DNA of 5,058 bases, taken from the NCBI GenBank assembly GCA_039680225.1, contig JBDKTK010000195.1, positions 1-5,058 of the forward strand, given 5' to 3'. Position numbers and translations under genes: made by a program. This document shows, piece after piece, positions 1 to 5,058 of this stretch; position 1 is the first letter of the stretch, and each line of letters starts with the position of its first letter. The notes under the pieces were generated by a model. It was not told the DNA's origin. It searched no databases and was given only the letters and a program-made list of their open reading frames with translations. This stretch comes from JBDKTK01 sp039680225. Its GTDB lineage: Bacteria > Desulfobacterota > Syntrophia > Syntrophales > UBA4778.

Positions 1-1
1 G

Positions 2-880
2 AAGATGAAACTGGCGATTTATATCTCCCTTGCAGCAGTTATACTCAGCGTCGCCTACCTTGGCATACACGGGCTGAACTTCGGAATAGACTTTGCCGGC
101 GGAACGATAGTGCAGATCAAGTTCAAACAGCAAACTAGTATAGACAAGATCAGGGAGTCCCTGCACCTCATCAATATGGAAAACAGCACGATTCAGCAGG
201 TTGGCCCCGGTTCCGATAACGAATACCTCCTGAAAACGGAGATGTCCAGTTCAGACCTGAAGGGGATTGGAGATAAAGTTGAGGATTCGCTTTCGTCCAT
301 TTACGGTAAAGGCTCTTTCGATGTAAGGAGGGTCGAGATGGTCGGCCCCAAAGCCGGGGCGGACCTCAGGCAAAAAGGCATTATGGCGGTCTCCATAGCG
401 TGGATCGGGATGCTGATCTACATAACCTGGAGATACGAATTACGCTTCGCCGTGGGCGGGATTCTCGCCCTGATTCATGACGTAATCATTACGACAGCCC
501 TGTTGACGGTCCTCAACAAAGAATTCACCCTGACTATTATTGCGGCGTTGCTGACCATAATAGGTTATTCCATAAACGACACCATTGTCGTATTCGACAG
601 GATTCGGGAAAATGCCAGGAAGAACATAAGGCTGGACCTTAGGGCTGTTATAAATGCGAGCATCAACCAGACATTGAGCAGGACAATTTTGACCTCCTTC
701 ACTGTCTTCCTCGTCCTTATCGCCCTGTTCTTTTTCGGCGGCACAGTCATTCACGATTTCGCTTTCGTGCTGCTGGTAGGAGTTATTGTCGGGACCTATT
801 CCTCCATTTTCATAGCGAGCCCGCTGGTGCTCATCTGGGAAAAATTCAAACCTGGTAAAAGGATAAGGAAGGCAGCCTGA
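2..880 (+). CDS. secF: Protein translocase subunit SecF, 5'-truncated by window edge
   Basis: SecF partners SecD in the inner membrane and uses the proton gradient to help SecYEG complete protein export. Numbering from the ATG at 5, a transmembrane segment (about 4-21) is followed by the family signature GIDFAGGT (27-34), a periplasmic domain (about 35-122), and five more hydrophobic segments between about 125 and 278. The conserved stretch at 187-202 contains GYSIND and FDRIRE, a hallmark of SecD/SecF proteins, and the C-terminus is basic. The reading frame stays open to the left edge (AAG at 2-4). SecF proteins usually carry about 10-15 residues before the first membrane helix, ending in a basic Gly-Lys-type motif, so the ATG at 5 is probably an internal Met and the true start lies upstream. 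A secD gene is expected immediately upstream but is not visible. The next gene begins one base after the stop. Confidence 0.95.
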   Translation, partial: KMKLAIYISLAAVILSVAYLGIHGLNFGIDFAGGTIVQIKFKQQTSIDKIRESLHLINMENSTIQQVGPGSDNEYLLKTEMSSSDLKGIGDKVEDSLSSIYGKGSFDVRRVEMVGPKAGADLRQKGIMAVSIAWIGMLIYITWRYELRFAVGGILALIHDVIITTALLTVLNKEFTLTIIAALLTIIGYSINDTIVVFDRIRENARKNIRLDLRAVINASINQTLSRTILTSFTVFLVLIALFFFGGTVIHDFAFVLLVGVIVGTYSSIFIASPLVLIWEKFKPGKRIRKAA

Positions 881-881
881 T

Positions 882-1385
882 TTGTCAGCTCTCGCCGTTA
901 CAGGATTGACCGTATTCATTCTCGTGCTGTTCGTCGGCCTGTTCTCGATCCTCTCGGGCCTTCCGGGCACCTTGATCATCCTCGGGGCCGCGGTCGTCTA
1001 TTCCGCCGTGACGGGGTTCAGCGTGCTGGGGCTGAAGATACTGGGGGTGCTGGCAATAATCACCGTGGTTTCCGAGTCCCTGGACGTGCTTTTTATCATG
1101 AACGGGGCCAGGGGGTCCGGTTTTACAAAATCCGGGTTGTTTGCTTCGACATTCGGGGGGATTGCGGGAGCGGCGGTCCTTACCCCTTTCCTGTTTGGAC
1201 TGGGGGCCGTGACGGGAATCCTGCTGGGCGGGACTGCGGCAAACCTTACGGTAGAGATATTCAGGCAGAAACACCAGAAATCTCTGACTTATAAAAATAT
1301 TTTCGGCAGCGCTGCCAGGACACTGGTCAAGGGCGTGTGCGGGATCGCCATGGTCCTGATCGTCCTTTCCGAAATCTACTCCTGA
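882..1385 (+). CDS. DUF456 family integral membrane protein
   Basis: This is a small, very hydrophobic, glycine-rich protein of 167 residues with the DUF456 pattern: an N-terminal hydrophobic segment (about 5-24), the motif GLPGT (26-30) leading into a second segment, a helix carrying acidic residues E65 and D68, a Gly-rich stretch of short hairpin-like segments (85-120), a charged linker (127-138), and a final hydrophobic helix (about 145-165). Its function is not established, and membrane location is inferred from composition. The start is a TTG at 882, one base after the secF stop. A good Shine-Dalgarno (AGGAAGG, 866-872) lies nine bases upstream inside secF, and no ATG or GTG lies near the 5' end in this frame. 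The tight spacing indicates co-transcription and probable translational coupling with secF. Membership in DUF456 is recognised from sequence pattern alone. Confidence 0.8.
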   Translation: MSALAVTGLTVFILVLFVGLFSILSGLPGTLIILGAAVVYSAVTGFSVLGLKILGVLAIITVVSESLDVLFIMNGARGSGFTKSGLFASTFGGIAGAAVLTPFLFGLGAVTGILLGGTAANLTVEIFRQKHQKSLTYKNIFGSAARTLVKGVCGIAMVLIVLSEIYS

Positions 1386-1409
1386 GCGTCGCGGTAAGAT
1401 CGGGTTTAT

Positions 1410-2012
1410 ATGGGAAATAAAGTTAAAGAATATGCAGAAGCAATCATCATTGCCATCCTGATTGCCGTTTTCATCCGCACCTTCGTCGTGCAGGCGTTTA
1501 AAATACCTTCAGGGTCCATGAAACCGACCTTGCAGATCGGCGATCACATCCTGGTGAACAAGTTCATCTACGGTGTCAAGATCCCGTTTGTCCGTTCGAC
1601 CCTGATCCCGATAAGCCAGCCGAAGCGGGGCGACATAGTGGTCTTTATTTATCCCCAGGACCGCGACAAGGATTTCATCAAGAGGGTGATTGCCCTCGGC
1701 GGGGACACAGTGGAGATCAGGAACAAGGAAATCTTTGTCAACGGGGCGCGCTCCGAAGACAATCACGGTGTTTACGTCGATCCGGTCATTATGCCCGGGG
1801 CAATGCAGCCGAGGGACAACATGGGGCCGGTAAAGGTGCCGGACGGGAACATATTTGTTATGGGAGACAACCGGGACCAGAGCTACGACAGCCGCTTCTG
1901 GGGATTTGTCGAGCTCAAAGATGTCATGGGAGAAGCCTTCATGATATACTGGTCCTGGAACAGCGACGAGCACAGCCCCCGCTGGAGCAGGATCGGCAAT
2001 ATCCTCCGTTGA
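1410..2012 (+). CDS. lepB: Signal peptidase I
   Basis: This inner-membrane serine protease removes signal peptides from proteins exported through Sec or Tat. It has 200 residues with one N-terminal membrane anchor (about 10-29), so it resembles the short Bacillus SipS type rather than two-anchor E. coli LepB. The conserved boxes are in order: PSGSMKPT (33-40) with nucleophile Ser36; RGDIVVF (73-79); FIKRVIALGGD (89-99) with the general base Lys91; and GDNRDQSYDSRFWG (152-165). All catalytic residues are present and length is normal for the family. The start at 1410 places the cytoplasmic tail at the usual short length, but the upstream Shine-Dalgarno is poor (TAAGATCGGG near 1395-1404). The gene follows the DUF456 stop by 24 bases, so it is probably read from the secF transcript. 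A functional link to SecF is plausible because both act in export. Confidence 0.96.
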   Translation: MGNKVKEYAEAIIIAILIAVFIRTFVVQAFKIPSGSMKPTLQIGDHILVNKFIYGVKIPFVRSTLIPISQPKRGDIVVFIYPQDRDKDFIKRVIALGGDTVEIRNKEIFVNGARSEDNHGVYVDPVIMPGAMQPRDNMGPVKVPDGNIFVMGDNRDQSYDSRFWGFVELKDVMGEAFMIYWSWNSDEHSPRWSRIGNILR

Positions 2013-2023
2013 TTTTATGATCA

Positions 2024-2054
2024 TCTGTTTCCGGAGGCGGGGATGGGCGTTTTT
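2024..2054 (+). terminator. Weak candidate terminator after lepB
   Basis: A hairpin can form between 2024-2033 and 2038-2047 around a GAGG loop, followed by CG and five T residues (2050-2054). Ten pairs are possible but five are G·U, so stability is modest. It sits 12 bases after the lepB stop and before the pyrimidine promoter at 2077, where an export-unit terminator would be expected. If it is not functional, readthrough would reach the stronger terminator at 2178. Confidence 0.35.
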
Positions 2055-2076
2055 CAACAGTCTGATTTACTTCAAC

Positions 2077-2105
2077 TTGACTGGACAGCCCCGTCCTGAT
2101 ATAAA
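2077..2105 (+). promoter_or_regulatory. Sigma70-type promoter of the pyr operon
   Basis: A -35 box TTGACT (2077-2082) and a -10 box TATAAA (2100-2105) are separated by exactly 17 bases. The -10 is preceded by TGA (2097-2099), matching the extended -10 TGN element. Each hexamer differs from consensus at one position. Transcription would start near 2111-2112, directly at the 5' arm of the PyrR-binding hairpin. That coincidence with an independently recognised element supports the call. No operator for a DNA-binding repressor was recognised. Confidence 0.8.
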
Positions 2106-2112
2106 CTCTCAG

Positions 2113-2143
2113 CCTTTAAATTAATCCTGTGAGATTGAAAAGG
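2113..2143 (+). promoter_or_regulatory. PyrR-binding RNA hairpin
   Basis: The sequence at 2123-2136, AATCCTGTGAGATT, fits the known PyrR-binding consensus ARUCCNGNGAGGYU at 13 of 14 positions. It folds as a four-pair upper stem (2123-2126 with 2133-2136) closing the hexaloop CTGTGA. A lower stem pairs CCTTT (2113-2117) with AAAGG (2139-2143), and an asymmetric purine-rich internal loop lies between the stems, as in Bacillus pyr leaders. The one mismatch is A2134 instead of G, and it pairs with T2125, so the helix is preserved. Only one such loop is seen here, directly upstream of pyrR. Confidence 0.88.
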
Positions 2144-2150
2144 AATTGAG

Positions 2151-2177
2151 ATGAGACAATTTACTGATAAGAAGTGA
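2151..2177 (+). CDS. Putative 8-codon pyr leader peptide (MRQFTDKK)
   Basis: This short ORF encodes MRQFTDKK and ends at TGA (2175-2177). A Shine-Dalgarno-like AAGGA (2140-2144) lies six bases before its ATG, a near-ideal spacing. Two features argue that it is real. Its ribosome-binding site lies within the 3' arm of the PyrR-binding hairpin, so a bound hairpin would hide it. Its stop codon touches the first base of the terminator stem, so a ribosome at the stop would cover the 5' arm and block the terminator. No codon bias pointing to a particular amino acid is visible, so the peptide itself probably has no role. An ORF this short can arise by chance, and the evidence is positional only. Confidence 0.5.
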   Translation: MRQFTDKK

Positions 2178-2209
2178 AGCCTTCCCGCCTATGGGGAGGC
2201 TTTTTTTTT
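2178..2209 (+). terminator. Intrinsic terminator in the pyr leader (attenuator)
   Basis: A nine-pair GC-rich stem joins 2178-2186 to 2193-2201 with a six-base loop and one G·U pair. A tenth pair, A2177-T2202, is possible. It is followed by an unbroken run of nine T residues (2201-2209), a classic Rho-independent terminator. It lies downstream of the pyr promoter and 78 bases upstream of the pyrR start, so it must act conditionally as an attenuator. It would also stop any readthrough from lepB. Confidence 0.9.
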
Positions 2210-2273
2210 GCGCTTCATACCGGCCCGAATTTCTGATCAATGTCTGATCCTTACAAGACCCGTTTATGGTCAA

Positions 2274-2284
2274 AGGGGGGAAGG
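2274..2284 (+). promoter_or_regulatory. Ribosome-binding site fixing the pyrR start
   Basis: The purine run AGGGGGGAAGG ends three bases before the ATG at 2288, with its best match to the anti-Shine-Dalgarno about seven bases away. The alternative in-frame ATG at 2240 has no comparable site upstream, so this site decides the start of pyrR. Confidence 0.8.
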
Positions 2285-2287
2285 AAA

Positions 2288-2827
2288 ATGAAAAAAGAGA
2301 AAACCGTGATGGATGCCGAGGTAATGGACAGGACCCTGACCAGGATTTCCTATGAGATCCTGGAAAAGAACAAGGGCGCGGAAAACATTGTCCTGGTAGG
2401 CATCCAGACCGGGGGCGTGTTCCTGGCGAGAAGGATACATGACAAGATCGCCCATATTGAGGGGAAAGACGTCCCCCTGGGAATCCTGGACATAACGCTT
2501 TACCGGGACGACCTGCTGAGGACCAACAAGAAACCCCGGCTCGGCAAGACGGACATCCCTTTTTCCCTGGACGACAAGAAAGTTGTCCTCATCGATGACG
2601 TCCTGTTCACCGGCCGCACCGTCAGGGCGGCAATGGACGCTCTCATAGATTTCGGGCGCCCCAGGCTGATCCAGCTCGCCGTGCTCGTGGACAGGGGGCA
2701 CCGGGAGCTTCCAATCCGCGCGGATTTTGTGGGGAAGAACCTCCCCTCGTCATTATGGGAAGACGTGAGCGTGTATCTGACGGAGAACAAGGGCCGGGAT
2801 GAAGTGGTTGTGGAGACGGAGCAGTAG
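2288..2827 (+). CDS. pyrR: Bifunctional pyr operon regulator / uracil phosphoribosyltransferase PyrR
   Basis: PyrR is a cytosolic RNA-binding regulator that senses UMP/UTP against PRPP and binds pyr leader RNA. Many members also convert uracil and PRPP to UMP. The start at 2288 gives 179 residues, the usual family length, and follows a strong ribosome-binding site; the longer frame from 2240 would add 16 unusual residues. Visible features are LTRISYEILEKNKG (17-30), GIQTGG (38-43), DITLYRDDL (68-76), the phosphoribosyltransferase PRPP motif VVLIDDVLFTGRT (99-111), and the highly conserved LVDRGHRELPIRADFVGKN (133-151). Similarity to Bacillus PyrR is high throughout. His22, reported from memory as an RNA-contact residue in Bacillus, is Tyr here, while Thr18 and the RELPIR arginines are kept. 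A matching PyrR-binding hairpin lies in its own leader, implying autoregulation. pyrB follows after 17 bases. Confidence 0.96.
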   Translation: MKKEKTVMDAEVMDRTLTRISYEILEKNKGAENIVLVGIQTGGVFLARRIHDKIAHIEGKDVPLGILDITLYRDDLLRTNKKPRLGKTDIPFSLDDKKVVLIDDVLFTGRTVRAAMDALIDFGRPRLIQLAVLVDRGHRELPIRADFVGKNLPSSLWEDVSVYLTENKGRDEVVVETEQ

Positions 2828-2844
2828 GAATTCTGAGGTGAGTT

Positions 2845-3768
2845 ATGAAGTGGGCTAGGAAGGACATTCTTGGCATTCAGGAGCTGTCAGTCGAGGAGAT
2901 CAACCTGATCCTCGACACGGCGGAATCCTTCATGGAGGTTTCCACCCGTGAGATAAAGAAGGTCCCCACCCTGAGGGGCAAAACGGTAATCAACTTTTTC
3001 TTCGAGGCGAGCACGCGCACGCGGACGTCGTTTGAAATAGCGGCGAAGCGGCTCAGCGCCGACGCAGTAAACATCTCCGCCTCGACGAGCAGCGTCGTGA
3101 AAGGCGAGACCCTGATCGACACGGCCCGCAACCTCGAGGCGATGAACCCGGACATAATAGTGATCAGGCACAGCGCCGCCGGGGCCCCGCACATGCTGGC
3201 GCGGCTGATCCGGCAGTCCGTGATCAACGCCGGCGACGGCGCGCACGAGCACCCGACCCAGGCGCTGCTCGACATGCTCACGATCCGGCAGAAAAAGGGC
3301 GGGATCCAAGGCCTCAAGGTCTCCATCGTCGGGGACATCTCCCACAGCAGGGTCGCCAGGTCCAATATCCACGGGCTCAGAAAAATGGGGGCCGAGGTGA
3401 CGGTGGGCGGCCCGGCAATGTTTATCCCGCCCGGGATTGAGCAAATGGGAGTGCGGGTGTCCACGAATATGGAAGATGCGATCAGGGGCGCCGACATCGT
3501 CATGATGCTGAGGATCCAGCTCGAGCGCCACGACGTGAAGACCTTCCCCTCGCTGCGTGAATACGCCGGGCTTTATTGCCTCAATAAAAAGAACCTCCAG
3601 GCCGCGGCCCCGGACGCCCTCGTCATGCACCCCGGCCCGATCAACAGGGGTGTCGAGATTTCCCCGGAAATCGCCGACGGGCCAAGTTCCATCATTCTCG
3701 ACCAAGTCACAAACGGAGTTGCCGTACGGATGGCGCTTCTCTATTTACTGTCAGGAGGCAAGCCATGA
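2845..3768 (+). CDS. pyrB: Aspartate carbamoyltransferase catalytic subunit
   Basis: The enzyme joins carbamoyl phosphate and L-aspartate to give N-carbamoyl-aspartate, the committed step of pyrimidine synthesis, in the cytosol. It has 307 residues, normal for the catalytic chain. The carbamoyl-phosphate loop FFEASTRTRTSFE spans 52-64 (Ser56, Thr57, Arg58, Thr59). The SSVVKGE loop at 82-88 supplies Ser82 and Lys86 across the subunit interface. Arg108 and GAHEHPTQALLD (132-143) complete the first domain. The aspartate domain shows GDISHSRVARSN (163-174), MMLRIQLER, and HPGPINRGVEI. This motif set is that of PyrI-independent enzymes of the Bacillus/Aquifex kind, and no pyrI is seen. The start at 2845 follows GAGGTG (2835-2840). 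The stop overlaps the pyrC start (ATGA, 3765-3768), so the two are translationally coupled. Confidence 0.97.
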   Translation: MKWARKDILGIQELSVEEINLILDTAESFMEVSTREIKKVPTLRGKTVINFFFEASTRTRTSFEIAAKRLSADAVNISASTSSVVKGETLIDTARNLEAMNPDIIVIRHSAAGAPHMLARLIRQSVINAGDGAHEHPTQALLDMLTIRQKKGGIQGLKVSIVGDISHSRVARSNIHGLRKMGAEVTVGGPAMFIPPGIEQMGVRVSTNMEDAIRGADIVMMLRIQLERHDVKTFPSLREYAGLYCLNKKNLQAAAPDALVMHPGPINRGVEISPEIADGPSSIILDQVTNGVAVRMALLYLLSGGKP

Positions 3769-5051
3769 AACTGTTGCTGAAAGGAGGCCGCATCTTGGAC
3801 CCGTCCCGCGGCCCTCACCCTTACGACGAGAAGGCCGATCTGTTGATAGAGGACGGGAAGATCGCCGCAATCGGGGCAAAGGAAGGGTCAAAAAAAGGCG
3901 CCGAAGTCGTTGACGTGAAAGACCGCCTTGTCGTTCCGGGCCTTATCGATATCCACACCCACCTGCGGGAACCAGGCCACGAGTACAAGGAATCCGTCCA
4001 GAGCGGCACCGAGGCCGCCGTGGCGGGGGGATTCACCGCCGTCGCCTGCATGCCCAACACGAAACCGGTCAACGACAGCCGCTCCGTCACGGAATTCATT
4101 CTGAGACAGGCGCGCCTCGCCAACCTCGCCAGGGTATATCCTATCGCAGCGATTACGATGGGATCGGAAGGAAAAGACCTGACGGAATTCGCCGATCTGA
4201 GGAAAGCGGGGGCGGTCGGGTTTTCGGACGACGGCCGGCCCGTGCCGAACAGCCTGGTGATGAGAATCGCGCTGGAATACGCGTGGTCCTTCGGTCTGCC
4301 GGTGATCTCCCATTGCGAGGTCATGGAACTCAGCAAAGGCGGGCTCATGCACGAGGGCCCGGTGTCGACGGAACTGGGCCTTCCGGGCATCCCGTCCATA
4401 TCCGAGAGCATCATGATCGCCCGGGACATCGCGCTGGCCGAATACACCGGGACCGCAGTCCATATCGCGCACGTGAGCAGTGCGGGTTCCGTGGACCTGA
4501 TCAGGAAAGCGAAAGCCAGGGGAGTCAAGGTGACCGCGGAAACGGCGCCGCACTACCTTTTCATGACCGACGAGAGCCTGCGCGATTTCGACACCAACAA
4601 GAAAGTGAACCCGCCAATCGGAAGCAGGGAGGACTCTGCAGCGCTGCGGGAAGGCTTGAAGGACGGCACAATCGACGCCATCGCCAGCGACCACGCCCCG
4701 CAGTCGTCTGTAGAAAAGGACGTGGAATTCGAGTACGCCATGAACGGTATAATCGGGATGGAGACGTCGCTCGGCCTGTGCCTCAAACTGGTCGAGGAAG
4801 GGGTGCTTACGCTCGCCCGGCTGATCCAGAAAATGAGCTGCGCCCCGGCGGCGATCCTGAAAGTCCCGGGCGGCGCCCTGGCGCCCGGCGGCATCGCCGA
4901 CGTGACCGTCATCGACCCCGAACGCAAATGGACCGTCGACGCTAGCGCGTTCAAGTCGAAGAGCCGCAACTGCCCCTTCAACGGGTGGGATCTCAAGGGC
5001 AAAGCCGTCCTGACCATAGTCGGTGGAGAGATAAAATATAATGATATTTGA
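3765..5051 (+). CDS. pyrC: Dihydroorotase, class I
   Basis: This zinc amidohydrolase cyclises N-carbamoyl-aspartate to dihydroorotate, the third step of UMP synthesis. It has 428 residues with the class I architecture: a beta-rich N-terminal segment (1-58), then a TIM barrel opening with DIHTHLREPGHEYKE (62-76), whose His64 and His66 are metal ligands and Arg68 binds substrate. ACMPNTKP (94-101) carries the substrate-binding Asn98. GFSDDGRPV (152-160) has Asp where E. coli-type enzymes use a carboxylated lysine, as in the Aquifex class I enzyme. Later ligands are His183 (SHCE) and the histidines of HIAHVSS (233-239), and the catalytic acid is Asp309 in ASDHAP (307-312). All key residues are present. 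An excellent Shine-Dalgarno AGGAGG (3753-3758) lies inside the end of pyrB. Product transfer from PyrB is likely, because such pairs form complexes in Aquifex. Confidence 0.97.
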   Translation: MKLLLKGGRILDPSRGPHPYDEKADLLIEDGKIAAIGAKEGSKKGAEVVDVKDRLVVPGLIDIHTHLREPGHEYKESVQSGTEAAVAGGFTAVACMPNTKPVNDSRSVTEFILRQARLANLARVYPIAAITMGSEGKDLTEFADLRKAGAVGFSDDGRPVPNSLVMRIALEYAWSFGLPVISHCEVMELSKGGLMHEGPVSTELGLPGIPSISESIMIARDIALAEYTGTAVHIAHVSSAGSVDLIRKAKARGVKVTAETAPHYLFMTDESLRDFDTNKKVNPPIGSREDSAALREGLKDGTIDAIASDHAPQSSVEKDVEFEYAMNGIIGMETSLGLCLKLVEEGVLTLARLIQKMSCAPAAILKVPGGALAPGGIADVTVIDPERKWTVDASAFKSKSRNCPFNGWDLKGKAVLTIVGGEIKYNDI

Positions 5052-5058
5052 TCCTGCC
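5041..5058 (+). CDS. Possible start of next operon gene, cut by window edge
   Basis: An ATG at 5041 overlaps the last 11 bases of pyrC in another frame and reads MIFDPA to the window edge. A GGAG (5025-5028) lies 12 bases upstream, which is somewhat far. Short overlaps between genes are usual in this operon, and pyrC operons often continue with carA or pyrD-type genes. Six codons are too few to identify a product or to be sure that it is a gene. Confidence 0.3.

Larger units (their letters stand above)
2111..2209 (+). promoter_or_regulatory. PyrR-controlled attenuator leader of the pyr operon
   Basis: This leader RNA of about 98 bases runs from the predicted transcript start to the end of an intrinsic terminator. 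It contains a PyrR-binding hairpin (2113-2143), an eight-codon ORF (2151-2177), and the terminator (2178-2209), all upstream of pyrR. In Bacillus, PyrR bound to UMP stabilises its RNA loop, which prevents an antiterminator and so allows termination. A long antiterminator is not evident here. Only short alternatives were found: AATTG (2144-2148) with CAATT (2157-2161), and AAGG (2140-2143) with CCTT (2180-2183). Ribosome occupancy of the leader ORF may serve as the antiterminating event instead. Regulation by pyrimidines is strongly supported by the element and by the genes downstream; the exact switching mechanism is inferred. Confidence 0.82.

Noticed and set aside
885..1274. Minus-strand open frame opposite the DUF456 gene
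   Set aside because: The + strand protein has coherent hydrophobic segments and a family pattern; the antisense product is a charged, Gln/Pro-rich shadow.
2058..2083. CAGTC/GACTG inverted repeat that might be an operator
   Set aside because: Only five bases per arm with a 16-base gap. It overlaps the -35 box, but matches no operator I recognise and is within chance expectation.
2083..2096. Small hairpin GGAC/GTCC around AGCCCC
   Set aside because: It lies in the spacer between the -35 and -10 boxes, upstream of the predicted transcript start, and has only four pairs.
2107..2151. Extension of the PyrR hairpin by TCTCA (2107-2111) pairing with TGAGA (2147-2151)
   Set aside because: The 5' strand lies mostly upstream of the predicted transcript start, so it probably is not in the RNA.
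2887..3705. Long open frame on the minus strand opposite pyrB (272 codons)
   Set aside because: It is antisense to a fully conserved gene, its protein is rich in Asp, Gly, His and Arg with no recognisable domain, and it reflects the GC-rich codon pattern of pyrB.
4283..4945. Second-frame + strand open frame within pyrC (220 codons), and the similar one at 3557-3913
   Set aside because: Arg/Gly-rich low-complexity translations with no family resemblance, wholly or largely inside conserved pyrB and pyrC.
1..5058. Mobile elements, CRISPR arrays, tRNA or rRNA genes, phage or defence genes
   Set aside because: Apart from the noted regulatory stretch, the window is filled with housekeeping genes. 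No direct-repeat arrays, transposase-like frames, tRNA-like folds or rRNA sequence were seen.

Overview
The window is an ordinary-looking bacterial chromosomal segment with all genes on the + strand, in two adjacent transcription units. By eye, base composition is mid-50s % GC, lower in the first gene and higher in the last two. SecF as a separate polypeptide, a one-anchor signal peptidase I, PyrR, an aspartate carbamoyltransferase of the type lacking PyrI, and a class I dihydroorotase suggest a Gram-negative lineage such as Desulfobacterota or Nitrospirota. That assignment is inference from family resemblance; nothing here proves it.

Region 1 (1-2054) is the end of a protein-export cluster: secF (its first codons lie off the left edge), a DUF456 membrane protein starting at TTG one base after secF, and lepB 24 bases further on. 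SecF helps SecYEG pull proteins across the inner membrane and LepB cleaves their signal peptides. The DUF456 protein has no established function. A G·U-rich hairpin with a short T run may end this unit.

Region 2 (2077-2287) is the regulatory region of a pyrimidine operon. It holds a near-consensus sigma70 promoter with an extended -10 element, then a clear PyrR-binding hairpin at the predicted transcript start, an eight-codon leader ORF, and a strong intrinsic terminator. The Shine-Dalgarno sequence of the leader ORF lies in the 3' arm of the PyrR hairpin, and its stop codon abuts the terminator stem. This suggests that PyrR controls leader-peptide translation and that the translating ribosome controls termination. 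It is the most interesting feature of the window.

Region 3 (2288-5051) is pyrR-pyrB-pyrC, tightly spaced, with pyrB and pyrC overlapping by four bases. PyrR senses UMP/UTP versus PRPP and acts on its own leader. PyrB and PyrC carry out steps 2 and 3 of de novo UMP synthesis. A possible start of a further gene overlaps the end of pyrC at 5041 and runs off the window.
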